Below are positions 33,706 to 43,014 of a stretch of 64,000 nt of DNA, one piece after another. Location of the stretch: positions 868,001 to 932,000 of the forward strand of contig NZ_CABPSN010000002.1 in assembly GCF_902459565.1 (NCBI RefSeq), given 5' to 3'. The DNA is from Pandoraea aquatica. Lineage in GTDB: Bacteria; Pseudomonadota; Gammaproteobacteria; Burkholderiales; Burkholderiaceae. Position numbers and translations under genes: made by a program. Under the pieces are notes generated by a model. It did no database searches. It was not told the origin of the DNA and saw nothing but the letters and a program-made list of their open reading frames with translations. Position 1 is the stretch's first letter, and each line of letters starts with the position of its first letter.

Positions 33706-34611
33706 ATGCAACTTACGACCGGGCTGTCGGAACAACTTGTCGGCATTGCGACTCGCATGGCGGCGCAAATGGATCGGCAGAGCGCCGCGTCACCCAGCGC
33801 TTTCGGCGCACTGACCGCCTACCTTGAAAGTAGCGAACCGCTTGAGCGCCATGTCGTCGACGCACATTGGGCGCGTATCCAGACGGCGGAAGCGACGCCG
33901 ACGTTCAGATCGTTTTTTGTCGGCAGCCAGAACGATCCGGAGATGCGACAAGCCCTTTTCCGACTCCATCTCGCGTCGTTCCCGAAGGGGCTGGACTATC
34001 TGAAGTCGCAGGACAACGCCAAACGACTCGGCGACGATGCTGTGAGGCTGCTGCGAGCGCTCAACGCCGAGACGCGTGAGGCGATGCTGCAAACCGCTGA
34101 ATTGGCCGACAACGGCATGATCGTGATGACGTTGCCGGGCGGCGGCGAGTCGCCGATACGGGTGGTCCTTCATCAGGAATGGATGTACACGTCCGACGGG
34201 GGGCTGAGCGGTCAAGAGTGTTGCCGTCTCCTCCTGAACAAGGTCGAGGTCGAGCGTCACGGTGAACTGACACTTCTGAAGCGCATGCAGCGCCTGCGGC
34301 TTGCGTTAAGCCCGAGCGCTCCTGACCCGATGGCACTGCGCGTTTGGTATGCCTTGAGCCTTGGCGGTCGAATGACGCTTTGCGGCGATTCTCCGGAGAC
34401 TACGGATGAGGACAAGGAGGATCTAGGCTTCGCCTTGCGGGGTTTGGCGACGGACGCCGAGATGAACGCGCTCAAGTACCACTGCATTACATGGGCTGAA
34501 GACGCATTTCGATGTGCCGGGCGCTACAGCGACGTCGTCGAAGCGAGACAACTGATGGACGAGTGGCGCAAGCAAGACGGACTGCCGCTGCGCCGCTGGC
34601 CGGCCATCTGA
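33706..34611 (+). CDS. Unknown protein, family member A3
   Basis: A 301-residue paralogue of A1 and A2, with ALFRLHLASFPKGLDYL, LNAETREAML, NGMIVMTLP, GQECCRLLLNK, LLKRMQRLRL, MALRVWYALSL and DLGFALRGLATD. I chose ATG 33706, which has GAGGA just upstream and aligns with the A1 start. A GTG at 33643 overlapping the A2 stop would add 21 residues and cannot be excluded. A2 and A3 are probably cotranscribed. Compared with the more distant B-type genes (39404, 44004, 45164, 46517) it keeps the order of motifs. Function unknown. Confidence 0.73.
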   Translation: MQLTTGLSEQLVGIATRMAAQMDRQSAASPSAFGALTAYLESSEPLERHVVDAHWARIQTAEATPTFRSFFVGSQNDPEMRQALFRLHLASFPKGLDYLKSQDNAKRLGDDAVRLLRALNAETREAMLQTAELADNGMIVMTLPGGGESPIRVVLHQEWMYTSDGGLSGQECCRLLLNKVEVERHGELTLLKRMQRLRLALSPSAPDPMALRVWYALSLGGRMTLCGDSPETTDEDKEDLGFALRGLATDAEMNALKYHCITWAEDAFRCAGRYSDVVEARQLMDEWRKQDGLPLRRWPAI

Positions 34612-34832
34612 CACCGCTTTGCGTCTACCGAAGGAGCCAAGGTCGCGACAACTTCAGCGCGCGGCATTCCACGCTCTGGCACCAAACTTTTCTGGCATGT
34701 GGCTCTAAACGGCGCGATTTTTGGCTGGGGATACTGAACCCGACAAAAAGGTCCGCGCCAACCTCCGGCGCGCGACCTCTCGCGACCGCCGCGGCACACC
34801 GCATTGTGTGCCGAGCGCAACGGAGAAGGGAC

Positions 34833-35033
34833 ATGCTCAGATTGCTGATTGGCCTCGGGTTGCCGTATCTCGGGGTTGTGGGACTGCTGCCCTGGGCAGC
34901 TTCCGTCGAGCGCTACGTGCTCGGCGTGCCGTTTATCTACGGCTGGATCTTCCTGTGGTTCGTGCTCACGTCTGTCTGCCTATGGCTGTGCTGGACACTC
35001 TTCGACCGGCATGCCGTCGAGGACCCAGCGTGA
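34833..35033 (+). CDS. DUF3311 small membrane protein, partner of the SSS symporter
   Basis: A 66-residue protein with two hydrophobic segments (LLIGLGLPYLGVVGLLPWA and GWIFLWFVLTSVCLWLCW) separated by a short loop, the DUF3311 pattern. Start ATG 34833 has GGAGAAGG upstream. DUF3311 proteins are regularly encoded just before sodium:solute symporters and are thought to be accessory subunits; the same order is seen here with the symporter at 35191. Confidence 0.8.
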   Translation: MLRLLIGLGLPYLGVVGLLPWAASVERYVLGVPFIYGWIFLWFVLTSVCLWLCWTLFDRHAVEDPA

Positions 35034-35190
35034 TGCGATGCGCGCATCCGCCATCCCTTCCTTAGCGACTTCGCCTCAGGCGCGTTTTTGCGCGCATTGA
35101 ATCGGTGCTGCGCTTTCGCGAGCCAGCACCCACGACACCCCGATCCCGCGTACGTGCTGAATCACGTTCCGAATTCCGGAGATTGCGTCC

Positions 35191-36612
35191 ATGGCAACCC
35201 TCATCTTTGCCGGCTTCATTCTGCTGTCGGTCTACCTTGCATTGCGAGCGCGCGGTGGACGCGGCCCGCAGAGCATGCACGACTTCTTCGTTGCGTCGCG
35301 TCAGTTCGGCGCGTGGCTCGTGTTCTTCCTCGCCGCTGGCGAGATCTACAGCATCGGCACGATGGTCGGCTTCCCCGGCGGCATCTACGCCAAGGGGCCG
35401 ACCTACGGCGTGTGGTTCCTCGGCTACATCCTGCTGGCCTATCCCGTCGGCTACTTCCTCGGACCGAAGATTTGGGACGCAGGCAAACGCTACAACGCGA
35501 TCACGCTGCCCGACTTGTTCAAAGGGCACTTTCAGAATCGCTTTCTCGAACTGGTCGTCGCGATCACGGCCATCGTCTTCCTGTTGCCGTGGGGACAGTT
35601 GCAGTTCACCGGGCTGGTGGCGGCGCTCAAGGGACTGGGATGGAATTTCCAGCCGTTGTGGCTGATCAGCTTCTCCGCGGTGCTGGCGTTCGTCTACATC
35701 GCGATTGCCGGGGTGCGGGCGTCGGCTTATATCGCCGTGCTTAAGGACATACTGATGGTCGCCGCCATCGTCATCACCGGCGTGGCGGTAGCGTGGGAAT
35801 CCGGCGTGACGCCCGTGTTTCAGGCGGCTAGCCAGCACGTCAGCAACGCCATGAGCACGCAGCAGCTCACATTCGCGATGACGACCATCGTGTTCCAGTC
35901 ACTCGGCATGTACGTCATGCCCTTTGGCGTGCAGAACTTCTTTACGGCGAAGAGCGCGTCCACGATCCGTCGCACGCAGGTCGCCATGCCGCTGTACATG
36001 CTGATGTATCCGTTCCTCGTGCTGGCGTCGTACTACGCGATCAGCCAGAACATTCAGCTCGCCTCGCCCAATGAAGCGTTCTTCGCCGCGGTGACACAGT
36101 TGCTGCCGTCGTGGCTCGTCGGCCTTGTGGCGGCGGGCGCTGCACTCTCGGGGCTGCTCGTGCTCGCAGGCATCTGCCTTGCGCTCGGCCCCATCGTCAC
36201 GCGCAACATTCTGTCGGGCATGCCGGAGCATCGTCAGAAGGCCAGCTCGAAGGTGGTGATCGTGCTGTATCTGCTCGGGTCCATCGTGCTGACGTTGCTC
36301 ACGCCGAACCTCATGCTCACGCTCATCAACATGGCGTATTACGGTGTGACGCAGTTCCTGCCGGGCGTGATCGCCGTGGTATTCCGCATGCGTGTGCGCG
36401 CCACCGCCGTGGCCGCTGGCGTATTGGCGGGGCAGGGTCTCGCGCTCGTGCTCTACTACAAGAATCCGGACCTCGGCGGGGTCAACCTCGGGCTGATCTG
36501 CCTGGTCGTCAACGTCGTGGTGATGTCGGTGCTCAACCTGCTCCTCGGCGGCCAAGGCGCCGCACGTTCGATGGACGCCGGTGTCGGCACGCTCTCCCCC
36601 TCCAAGAAGTGA
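35191..36612 (+). CDS. Sodium:solute symporter (SSS family)
   Basis: A 473-residue transporter with about thirteen hydrophobic segments. Family hallmarks are an N-terminal SMHDFFVASRQFGAWLVFF (the substrate-sodium core start), YNAITLPDLFKGHF, and VYIAIAGVRASAYIAVLKDILM. It is preceded by its DUF3311 partner and followed two bases later by an amidohydrolase gene, so it probably imports the substrate of that hydrolase. The substrate is unknown; related carriers take up carboxylates such as pantothenate or solutes such as proline. Confidence 0.88.
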   Translation: MATLIFAGFILLSVYLALRARGGRGPQSMHDFFVASRQFGAWLVFFLAAGEIYSIGTMVGFPGGIYAKGPTYGVWFLGYILLAYPVGYFLGPKIWDAGKRYNAITLPDLFKGHFQNRFLELVVAITAIVFLLPWGQLQFTGLVAALKGLGWNFQPLWLISFSAVLAFVYIAIAGVRASAYIAVLKDILMVAAIVITGVAVAWESGVTPVFQAASQHVSNAMSTQQLTFAMTTIVFQSLGMYVMPFGVQNFFTAKSASTIRRTQVAMPLYMLMYPFLVLASYYAISQNIQLASPNEAFFAAVTQLLPSWLVGLVAAGAALSGLLVLAGICLALGPIVTRNILSGMPEHRQKASSKVVIVLYLLGSIVLTLLTPNLMLTLINMAYYGVTQFLPGVIAVVFRMRVRATAVAAGVLAGQGLALVLYYKNPDLGGVNLGLICLVVNVVVMSVLNLLLGGQGAARSMDAGVGTLSPSKK

Positions 36613-36614
36613 AG

Positions 36615-38306
36615 ATGACAGACAGAGACAGCAGCAAACTCCGCAACCAGGATAGCCACACCGCCAGTCGCGACGACATTCGCGTGTACGTCGCCCGCAA
36701 GATCGTGACGATGAATCCGGCGCAGCCCGTCGCCACCCATGTGGCCGTGTGCGACGGCCGGATTCTCGCCGTTGGCGATGCCCAGGACATGCGTCGCTGG
36801 ACCGACGCTGCGCCCATCGACACGCTTCGCGACAAAGTGCTGATGCCGGGTCTGGTCGAGGGGCATTGCCACCTGATGGAAGGCGCGATGTGGGACGCCG
36901 TCTATGTCGGTTACTACGACCGACGTGGCCCGGACGGTCATCTGTGGGAAGGATTGAAGACGCCGTCCGCAGTGCTGGCCCGCCTGCGCGATGCCGAGCA
37001 ACGCATGACGGACGATCACAAACCGTTGCTCGCCTGGGGTTACGATCCGATCTTCTTCGAAGGCGCACCGCTGGTCGCGCGCGATATCGATGCGGTGTCG
37101 ATGACGCGCCCCATCGCGATCCTGCATGCGAGCGTGCATCTGATGAACGTGAACACGGCGATGCTCGAACTCGCGGGCATCGATGGGGACACGGACGTCG
37201 AGGGCATCGTCCTCGGTGAAGATGGCGAACCGACCGGCGAGTTGCAGGAATTCGCGGCGATGTTCCCGGTGTATCGCGTCATCGGTGAGGGGTTGTCGAT
37301 TGCGGCGAGCGAAAGTCCGCGCGCGATCTGGAATTTCGGCCGTGTCGCACAACTGGCCGGTGTGACCACAGCCACCGATCTCGTCAACGACCTGACACCG
37401 ACCGGTAACGCGAATCTCCATGAAGCGACGGCCGATGCGAAATATCCGATTCGCATCGTGCCCGCCTTCGCACCGCAACGTTGTCCCGAGGGTGGGCCGC
37501 AGCGCGTACTCGATGCGCGCGAAGGTAATACCGACAAGCTGCATTACGGCCCGGTGAAGTTCATCGTCGACGGCTCGATTCAAGGGTTCACGGCGCGTCT
37601 GCGCTGGCCGGGTTATCACAACGGCAAACCCAACGGACTGTGGCTGATCGCGCCGTCGCAGCTGGTCGAGACGTTCCTGCCGTTCCACGCGGCCGGGCTG
37701 CAAATGCACATCCACACGAATGGCGACGAAGCTACGGAAGTGGTGCTCGACGCCATCGAGAAGCTGCTCGAAGTACATCCGCGCATCGATCATCGTCACA
37801 CGTTACAGCACTGCCAGATGGCTGACGTCGCGCAACTCACGCGCGCACAGCGTCTCGGCATGTGCGTGAATTTCTTCGCGAATCACGTGTACTACTGGGG
37901 CGACGCGCACTACACCCAGACGATGGGGCCGGACCGCGCCAACCGTATGGACGCGGCGGAGATCGCACGCCAGATCGGCTTGCCGTTTGCGCTGCATTCC
38001 GATGCGCCGATCACGCAACTCAATCCGTTGTTCACCGCGTGGTGCGCGATCAAACGTGAGACGTCGTCGGGCCGAGTGCTCGGCGAGTCGCTGCGTTTGC
38101 CGGTTGACGATGCGCTGCGCGCCATCACGCTGGGTGCCGCGTTCTCGCTGGGCATGGATCATCTGATCGGTAGCGTCGAAGTCGGCAAGTACGCGGACTT
38201 CGCGGTGCTCGATGCCGATCCTTACGAAGTCCCCGTCGACGATCTGCGTCAGATGCCGGTGTGGGGCACGGTATTGGGCGGCGAGATTTTCCGCGCGCCG
38301 CGATGA
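36615..38306 (+). CDS. Metal-dependent amidohydrolase of the YtcJ family
   Basis: A 563-residue amidohydrolase. It has an N-terminal beta-sandwich start (VYVARKIVTMNPAQPVATHV), the metal motif HCH in VLMPGLVEGHCHLMEG, an HIHTNGDEA motif, DHRHTLQHCQ, and a late Asp in FALHSDAPITQLNP. The C-terminal VGKYADFAVLDADP is typical of the family. Relatives hydrolyse N-substituted formamides or other amides. It starts two bases after the symporter stop and overlaps the CobW gene by four bases. The substrate is not deducible. Confidence 0.87.
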   Translation: MTDRDSSKLRNQDSHTASRDDIRVYVARKIVTMNPAQPVATHVAVCDGRILAVGDAQDMRRWTDAAPIDTLRDKVLMPGLVEGHCHLMEGAMWDAVYVGYYDRRGPDGHLWEGLKTPSAVLARLRDAEQRMTDDHKPLLAWGYDPIFFEGAPLVARDIDAVSMTRPIAILHASVHLMNVNTAMLELAGIDGDTDVEGIVLGEDGEPTGELQEFAAMFPVYRVIGEGLSIAASESPRAIWNFGRVAQLAGVTTATDLVNDLTPTGNANLHEATADAKYPIRIVPAFAPQRCPEGGPQRVLDAREGNTDKLHYGPVKFIVDGSIQGFTARLRWPGYHNGKPNGLWLIAPSQLVETFLPFHAAGLQMHIHTNGDEATEVVLDAIEKLLEVHPRIDHRHTLQHCQMADVAQLTRAQRLGMCVNFFANHVYYWGDAHYTQTMGPDRANRMDAAEIARQIGLPFALHSDAPITQLNPLFTAWCAIKRETSSGRVLGESLRLPVDDALRAITLGAAFSLGMDHLIGSVEVGKYADFAVLDADPYEVPVDDLRQMPVWGTVLGGEIFRAPR

Positions 38307-39298
38307 CATCCGTATTGGACGCGCCCGTCGCGACAGCACCCTCGGAGGACATCAGAAGCCCTGTGCCGATAATCGTCCTCGGCGGCTACCTCGGCGCGGG
38401 CAAGACGACGATCGTCAATGCGCTGCTGAGCAACGCGGACGGCCTGCGTGTGACCGTGCTCGTGAACGACTTCGGGGCGATCAACGTCGACGCTTCGCTG
38501 ATTCGCGAGCGCGGTGATGACGTGATCGGCCTCGAGAACGGCTGTGTGTGCTGCACCATCGGCGGGCGTCTCGTGGAAACGCTGATCGCCATCGGCGAGC
38601 GACAGACGCGCCCCGACTTGCTCGTCATCGAAGCGAGCGGCGTGTCCGATCCGATGCGCATCGCGCAAGTCGGGTTGCTCGATAAGGCGTTCAGGCTGCA
38701 CGGCATCGTCGTCGCTGTGGACGTCGACGGGATCGCGCAGACGCTGGCCGATCCTTACGTGGGGGACATCGCACGCAAGCAGATTGCATCGGGCAGCACG
38801 CTCGTGCTGACGAAGACGGATCTTGCCGATGCGCAGGCGATGGCTGAGGTGACGGCGCAGCTGGATGTGCTCGGTTCAACGAAGATTCGTGTGATCGCCG
38901 AGAACGGTGTTGTCCCCCACGCGATTCTCTTTCCCGACGAAGGGCTGACCCGTATCGAGACGTCGGCAGGCCTTCTGAGTCCCAAACCGATACGCTCCGC
39001 AACACATGCCTTGCCGCCGGGACTGCGCAGCTTTGTATGGCGTCCGAGCGGGACGGTCGACCGTGCGCGGCTAAAGGCAGCGCTGGCGACATACCCACAA
39101 AAGCTGCTTCGCGCTAAGGGTTTCGTGCCGCTGTCGCCGGACGTCATGGGCGAAGTCCACGCCGTCGGGTCGCGCGTAGCCTTCACCCGCCACCCGCGAC
39201 GCGACGCGTCACCGGATTCAGTTGTCGTCATTGGCGTCTTCACCGACGCTGAGGTGAAAACGTTGATGTCGGCACTGGACGGTGCGTGCGTCAACTGA
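38303..39298 (+). CDS. CobW/COG0523-family GTPase, probable metal chaperone
   Basis: A 331-residue GTPase. The P-loop GGYLGAGKTT is at residues 27-36, the metal-binding CxCC motif (ENGCVCCTIGG, Cys 81, 83 and 84) follows, then IEASGVSDP and LVLTKTDL. The C-terminal CobW domain runs from about residue 240. It overlaps the amidohydrolase gene, so the likely task is delivery of zinc or another metal to that enzyme; this is inference from context. The first 20 residues are a variable tail. Confidence 0.87.
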   Translation: MTSVLDAPVATAPSEDIRSPVPIIVLGGYLGAGKTTIVNALLSNADGLRVTVLVNDFGAINVDASLIRERGDDVIGLENGCVCCTIGGRLVETLIAIGERQTRPDLLVIEASGVSDPMRIAQVGLLDKAFRLHGIVVAVDVDGIAQTLADPYVGDIARKQIASGSTLVLTKTDLADAQAMAEVTAQLDVLGSTKIRVIAENGVVPHAILFPDEGLTRIETSAGLLSPKPIRSATHALPPGLRSFVWRPSGTVDRARLKAALATYPQKLLRAKGFVPLSPDVMGEVHAVGSRVAFTRHPRRDASPDSVVVIGVFTDAEVKTLMSALDGACVN

Positions 39299-39403
39299 AA
39301 GTTGGGGCGACGGCCGCAGAGCAGGCGGCGAAATGTGAAAGTTGTTGCAACGGTGTGAAGCGCAAACTGGCCGGACGTCCATCCCTCTTGCGAGCCGACA
39401 TTC

Positions 39404-40681
39404 ATGCCGTCTGTTCCACCGAATGCCAACTTTCCGGTGATGACCTATCCGGGCATGGATCTCAGCGCTGCACGTGTTTCGTGGTTGGTTAAATTCAATA
39501 AGCGGCTGATGCTCGAAGGGGGGCCCTCGGACAGCATGTGTCGGGAATTCATGGAGAACTTCCGGCACATGGGGATGTGGGACGCAATGTGCGATTGCGT
39601 CACCGACGGACTGAAAGGGCGCGTCTTGTCCTGTGCCACGCGCGCCCATCTCTTATCGTTTGGCGTTGGGCGGGATTTTCTCGAACGTAATCGAATGCTG
39701 GAGTCTGCCGCGCAGGACGTTGCCGAGTTGCTGCGCGCCATTCCTCTGCATATCGTCGAGGTCATGTTTGCACGTGCGGAGATTGGCGACCGTTACGCGA
39801 TCGTGGTGACGTTTCCTAAAGTGCCACTTCGAATGGCGTTGTCGGCCGAGTGCTGTTCGGACGGGCACTTCGGGTTGCGGCAAGAACTGGCAAAAGCGCT
39901 GCTTTTTCATCCACAGGAGGATGGCGCTTCGCTTGTGGAGAAGCTCGCGCAGAAGCTAGGGGACGACACGGTGCCAGCCTCCGACGCCGTGATCTGGCGC
40001 AGTTGGTCCGCGTTGCTCTATTTGTGCATCGGGAGCAAACCCATTGCCGATCTGTTTCTAAACCGCCGAATCACTTTCGCCTTGGGGATGGTGCTGAGGT
40101 TGCTTGCCAGCCGTGTGTGTGGCTACCCGTCTGGTGACGATGTCCGTCCGGACAGGATGCTGGAGGACAGTAAGGAAGCGTTTTTGCTCGCGGGCGACGG
40201 CAAGGAGCGTTGGCTGAGTGTGATGGCGATTGCGAAGCTCTGCGCCAATAGCAGCGACAACGCCCATGCGGGGGAGCTGATGGCGCATGCGGGCGAAAAG
40301 CTCGACAACTACGTCAAGAAGCTAATCGCATTCGAGCATTTCTCGGAGGCACGCAACTGCTGCGAAATGGCGATACGGACGTATTCGAACTTGGGAAGCG
40401 CCAGCTTGGCCGAAATCTTTCTCGCCCGTCTCGATGACATTAATGCAAAGGCTCCACTGACAGATTTACCGTTCACCCCGTTGTTTTCGAACATTGAATC
40501 CGTGGTTCGTCGTGCAAGGCTGGCAGTGAGTCCGACGTCAGATTCGATCTCGTCATTTGGCGGTAGTGACTGGCAATCGACCCCAATCAAGGCACCGTGG
40601 CATCAACCGATGTGGCGACGCCCATTCATCTCGGACGCGAGTGACGGGTGCGCGCCGATGAGCTCTGACACCACAGGCTAG
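39404..40681 (+). CDS. Unknown protein, family member B1
   Basis: A 425-residue protein of unknown function, paralogous to the three-gene operon at 44004-47767. The N-terminal motif YPGMDLSAARVSWLVKFNKR, the SFGVGRDFL segment, the short beta-like YAIVVTFPKVPLRMALSAEC and the helical middle match those proteins. The C-terminal part has TPR-like helices (ARNCCEMAIRTYSNLGSASL) and a Ser/Pro-rich tail. No signal peptide or catalytic motif is seen. It overlaps the convergent LysR gene by four bases. Compared with A1-A3 the order of motifs is similar, suggesting one superfamily. Confidence 0.72.
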   Translation: MPSVPPNANFPVMTYPGMDLSAARVSWLVKFNKRLMLEGGPSDSMCREFMENFRHMGMWDAMCDCVTDGLKGRVLSCATRAHLLSFGVGRDFLERNRMLESAAQDVAELLRAIPLHIVEVMFARAEIGDRYAIVVTFPKVPLRMALSAECCSDGHFGLRQELAKALLFHPQEDGASLVEKLAQKLGDDTVPASDAVIWRSWSALLYLCIGSKPIADLFLNRRITFALGMVLRLLASRVCGYPSGDDVRPDRMLEDSKEAFLLAGDGKERWLSVMAIAKLCANSSDNAHAGELMAHAGEKLDNYVKKLIAFEHFSEARNCCEMAIRTYSNLGSASLAEIFLARLDDINAKAPLTDLPFTPLFSNIESVVRRARLAVSPTSDSISSFGGSDWQSTPIKAPWHQPMWRRPFISDASDGCAPMSSDTTG

Positions 40682-41574
40682 GAAGCACCCCTCGGCAACT
40701 GCGCAATCCGCTCACTCAAATAATCGACAAGCACGCGCACGCGCAACGGTTGATGACGGCGTGGGGCGTACAGGAGGTGCGCCTCTTGCACTGGGCCGGT
40801 GTAGGTGGGCAACACACGGACTAGTTGCTCGCTTGCCAGTGACTCCGCCACCATCCACGTCGGTTGCAGCGAAATGCCCGCACCGCCGATCACGCTGTCG
40901 AAGAGCGCGACCGCATTGTTCACGCGATACCGGCTTTTCACCGGCACAGTGACGAGACCCTCCGGGCCGTCGAGCAGCAGCCCATCGTCACCTGACGCGT
41001 AGCGCAGGTAGTCGTGCGTCAGCAGGTCTTCGGGCGTCGCTGGCATCCCGCGCGTAGCGACATATGCCGGAGACGCCACGAGTACTCGGGGCCACGTGCC
41101 GACATGGCGGGCGACGAGATGCTGCGGTAGCGCGCCGCCGAGGCGTAACGACACGTCGATGCGCGCCTCCAGTGGATCGACGAAGTGATCGTCCAGCAGC
41201 AGTTCCAGCTCGATGTCCGGGTGCCGATCCAGAAATTCCAGCGCCATCGCATTCAGATGCCTTTGCCCCATCGTCACAGGTGCGCTTACGCGTAACAGGC
41301 CTTTCGGTTTCTGAATCCCTTCGCGGGCGTCGGCGACCGCTTCGTCGTAATCCTCAAGCATGCGCCGGGTGCGCTCGTAGAAGCGCTGGCCTTCTTCCGT
41401 CGGACTCAGCCCGGCAGCGTTTCGACGCAGCAGACGCACGCCAAGTCCTTGTTCCAACTGCATCACCAACTTGCTGACGGTCGGCTGCGTGGTGCCCAAC
41501 GCGCGCGCGGCCGCCGACAGGCTCCCTAACTCGACGCTGTGCGTGAAGGCCGCAATGGCGCGCAAGGTGTCCAT
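40678..41574 (-). CDS. LysR-family regulator divergent from an SGNH hydrolase
   Basis: A 298-residue LysR regulator with the helix-turn-helix at residues 1-60 (LRAIAAFTHSVELGSLSAAA, TTQPTVSKLVMQLEQGLG) and an effector domain of the DsdC/AaeR-like size. It is transcribed away from the hydrolase gene at 41692; the A+T-rich space between them holds an ATTCC-N5-GGAAT inverted repeat. It probably controls the hydrolase. The inducer is unknown. Confidence 0.87.
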   Translation of the reverse strand: MDTLRAIAAFTHSVELGSLSAAARALGTTQPTVSKLVMQLEQGLGVRLLRRNAAGLSPTEEGQRFYERTRRMLEDYDEAVADAREGIQKPKGLLRVSAPVTMGQRHLNAMALEFLDRHPDIELELLLDDHFVDPLEARIDVSLRLGGALPQHLVARHVGTWPRVLVASPAYVATRGMPATPEDLLTHDYLRYASGDDGLLLDGPEGLVTVPVKSRYRVNNAVALFDSVIGGAGISLQPTWMVAESLASEQLVRVLPTYTGPVQEAHLLYAPRRHQPLRVRVLVDYLSERIAQLPRGAS

Positions 41575-41581
41575 TAAGAAT

Positions 41582-41596
41582 ATTCCTAATTGGAAT
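41582..41596. promoter_or_regulatory. Probable LysR box in the LysR/SGNH divergent promoter
   Basis: ATTCC-TAATT-GGAAT is a 15-base inverted repeat with the T-N11-A form, eight bases upstream of the LysR start. A second, wider TTTTCC/GGAAAA pair follows toward the hydrolase gene. Confidence 0.5.
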
Positions 41597-41691
41597 GAAA
41601 GATATGCAATTTTTCCATCTGCTCAAACAAATTGGAAAACAAGACACTGAAGTCCTGGAAACCCATTCGACCCATTCCCTAAGGAGCAGAC

Positions 41692-42972
41692 ATGACGACA
41701 CAACGCCTTTCCCTGCGCCACGGCATCGCAGCCTTGGCGATGGCCGGGACCACCGCGCTCGCCGGCGCGGCTCAACCTCCGGCGTCGTACTGGAGTTCGA
41801 GCTGGATGGCGAGCACACAGCCCATCTGGCACGGCGACTTCGTCTTACCGGCGGGCTTGCCGTTTCAGTTCAATCGTCAGACGGTGCGTCAGTCCGCGCG
41901 CCTGAGCATCGGCGGTTCGCAGGTTCGTGTCGTTGTCAGTAACGAAGGCGGCACGTCGCCGCTGTATATCGGCGCGGCGACTGTTGCACGTCACAAAGGC
42001 GGATCCGAGATCGACGAGGCGAGTGTCAGGCGGTTGCGGTTCGGTGGCGCGACGGATGTAACGCTGCCGCCCGGCGCACGGCTCGTCAGCGACCCTGTTG
42101 CGCTGACACTGCCCGCGCTTTCAGAAGTGGCCGTGTCGCTCTACTTGCCACGTCCGAGTCAGCCAGCAGGCTTTCATTTCGACGCACGTCAGACCGCGTA
42201 CGTGGCGGATGGCGATCAGACGGTGGCGCAACGTTTGCCGTCAGCCGCGACGCAATGGAGCACACGGGTGTTTGTGAGCGAAATCATGGTCGAGACGCCC
42301 GAGCCGCCGCGTACGGTCGTTGTGTTGGGCGACTCGTTGACGGACGGCAACGGCTCGACACCGGGCGCGAACACCCGATGGCCCGATGCGTTGGCCGAGC
42401 GTCTTGCGTCGCGCAACGTCGCGGTGCTCAATGCAGGCATTTCCGGCGGCCGACTGCTCAAGGACGGCATGGGCCGCGCGGGGCTGGAGCGGGTGGGGCG
42501 TGACGTGTTCAGCCAACCCGGCGTGCGCGCCATGATCGTGTTGCTTGGGACGAACGACATCGGTTGGCCGGGCGGACCGTTCTCCCCCGACGAACCCGCC
42601 ATGCGCGCCGAAACCGTGATTCAGGGCTTTCGCAATCTTGTGGAGATGGCGCATGCCCATAACGTGCGCATCGTCGCGGGCACCATCGCGCCCACGGAGC
42701 GCGCCCTTGAGGGCACGCCGCTAGAGGGGCACTACTCGCCGGAAAAGGATGCCGTTCGCCAGCAAGTCAATCGGTGGATTCGGGAAAGCGGCGTATTCGA
42801 TGCGGTGGTGGATTTCGACGCCGTACTGCGCGATCCGACGCATCCGTCGCGGCTGGCGTCGGCAATGGACTCCGGCGATCATCTCCACCCGGGTGATGCC
42901 GGGTACAAGGCGATGGCTGCCGCAGTCGATCTGGGCACGCTGCTCGGGGATGCTGTCGACGTGTCCCGCTAA
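41692..42972 (+). CDS. Secreted SGNH/GDSL-family hydrolase
   Basis: A 426-residue esterase-like hydrolase with a signal peptide (RHGIAALAMAGTTALAGAA). After an N-terminal beta-sandwich (residues 30-190) comes the SGNH domain: GDSLTDG with the nucleophile Ser at about 215, a GISGGR glycine block, GTNDIGWPGG for the Asn block, and the C-terminal DHLHPGDAGY with Asp and His near 396 and 399. It probably de-esterifies an extracellular polysaccharide or ester. The divergent LysR gene likely regulates it. A 13-bp hairpin follows the stop. Confidence 0.88.
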   Translation: MTTQRLSLRHGIAALAMAGTTALAGAAQPPASYWSSSWMASTQPIWHGDFVLPAGLPFQFNRQTVRQSARLSIGGSQVRVVVSNEGGTSPLYIGAATVARHKGGSEIDEASVRRLRFGGATDVTLPPGARLVSDPVALTLPALSEVAVSLYLPRPSQPAGFHFDARQTAYVADGDQTVAQRLPSAATQWSTRVFVSEIMVETPEPPRTVVVLGDSLTDGNGSTPGANTRWPDALAERLASRNVAVLNAGISGGRLLKDGMGRAGLERVGRDVFSQPGVRAMIVLLGTNDIGWPGGPFSPDEPAMRAETVIQGFRNLVEMAHAHNVRIVAGTIAPTERALEGTPLEGHYSPEKDAVRQQVNRWIRESGVFDAVVDFDAVLRDPTHPSRLASAMDSGDHLHPGDAGYKAMAAAVDLGTLLGDAVDVSR

Positions 42973-42974
42973 CG

Positions 42975-43005
42975 CACGGCAGCGCTGTCGCTCAGCGCTG
43001 CCGTG
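42975..43005. terminator. Hairpin between convergent SGNH and COG4705 genes
   Basis: A perfect 13-bp stem (42975-42987 with 42993-43005) with a five-base loop begins three bases after the SGNH stop codon. No T run follows on either strand, so it may end transcription only in part or protect the mRNA 3' ends. Confidence 0.6.
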
Positions 43006-43014
43006 ACGTCATCG

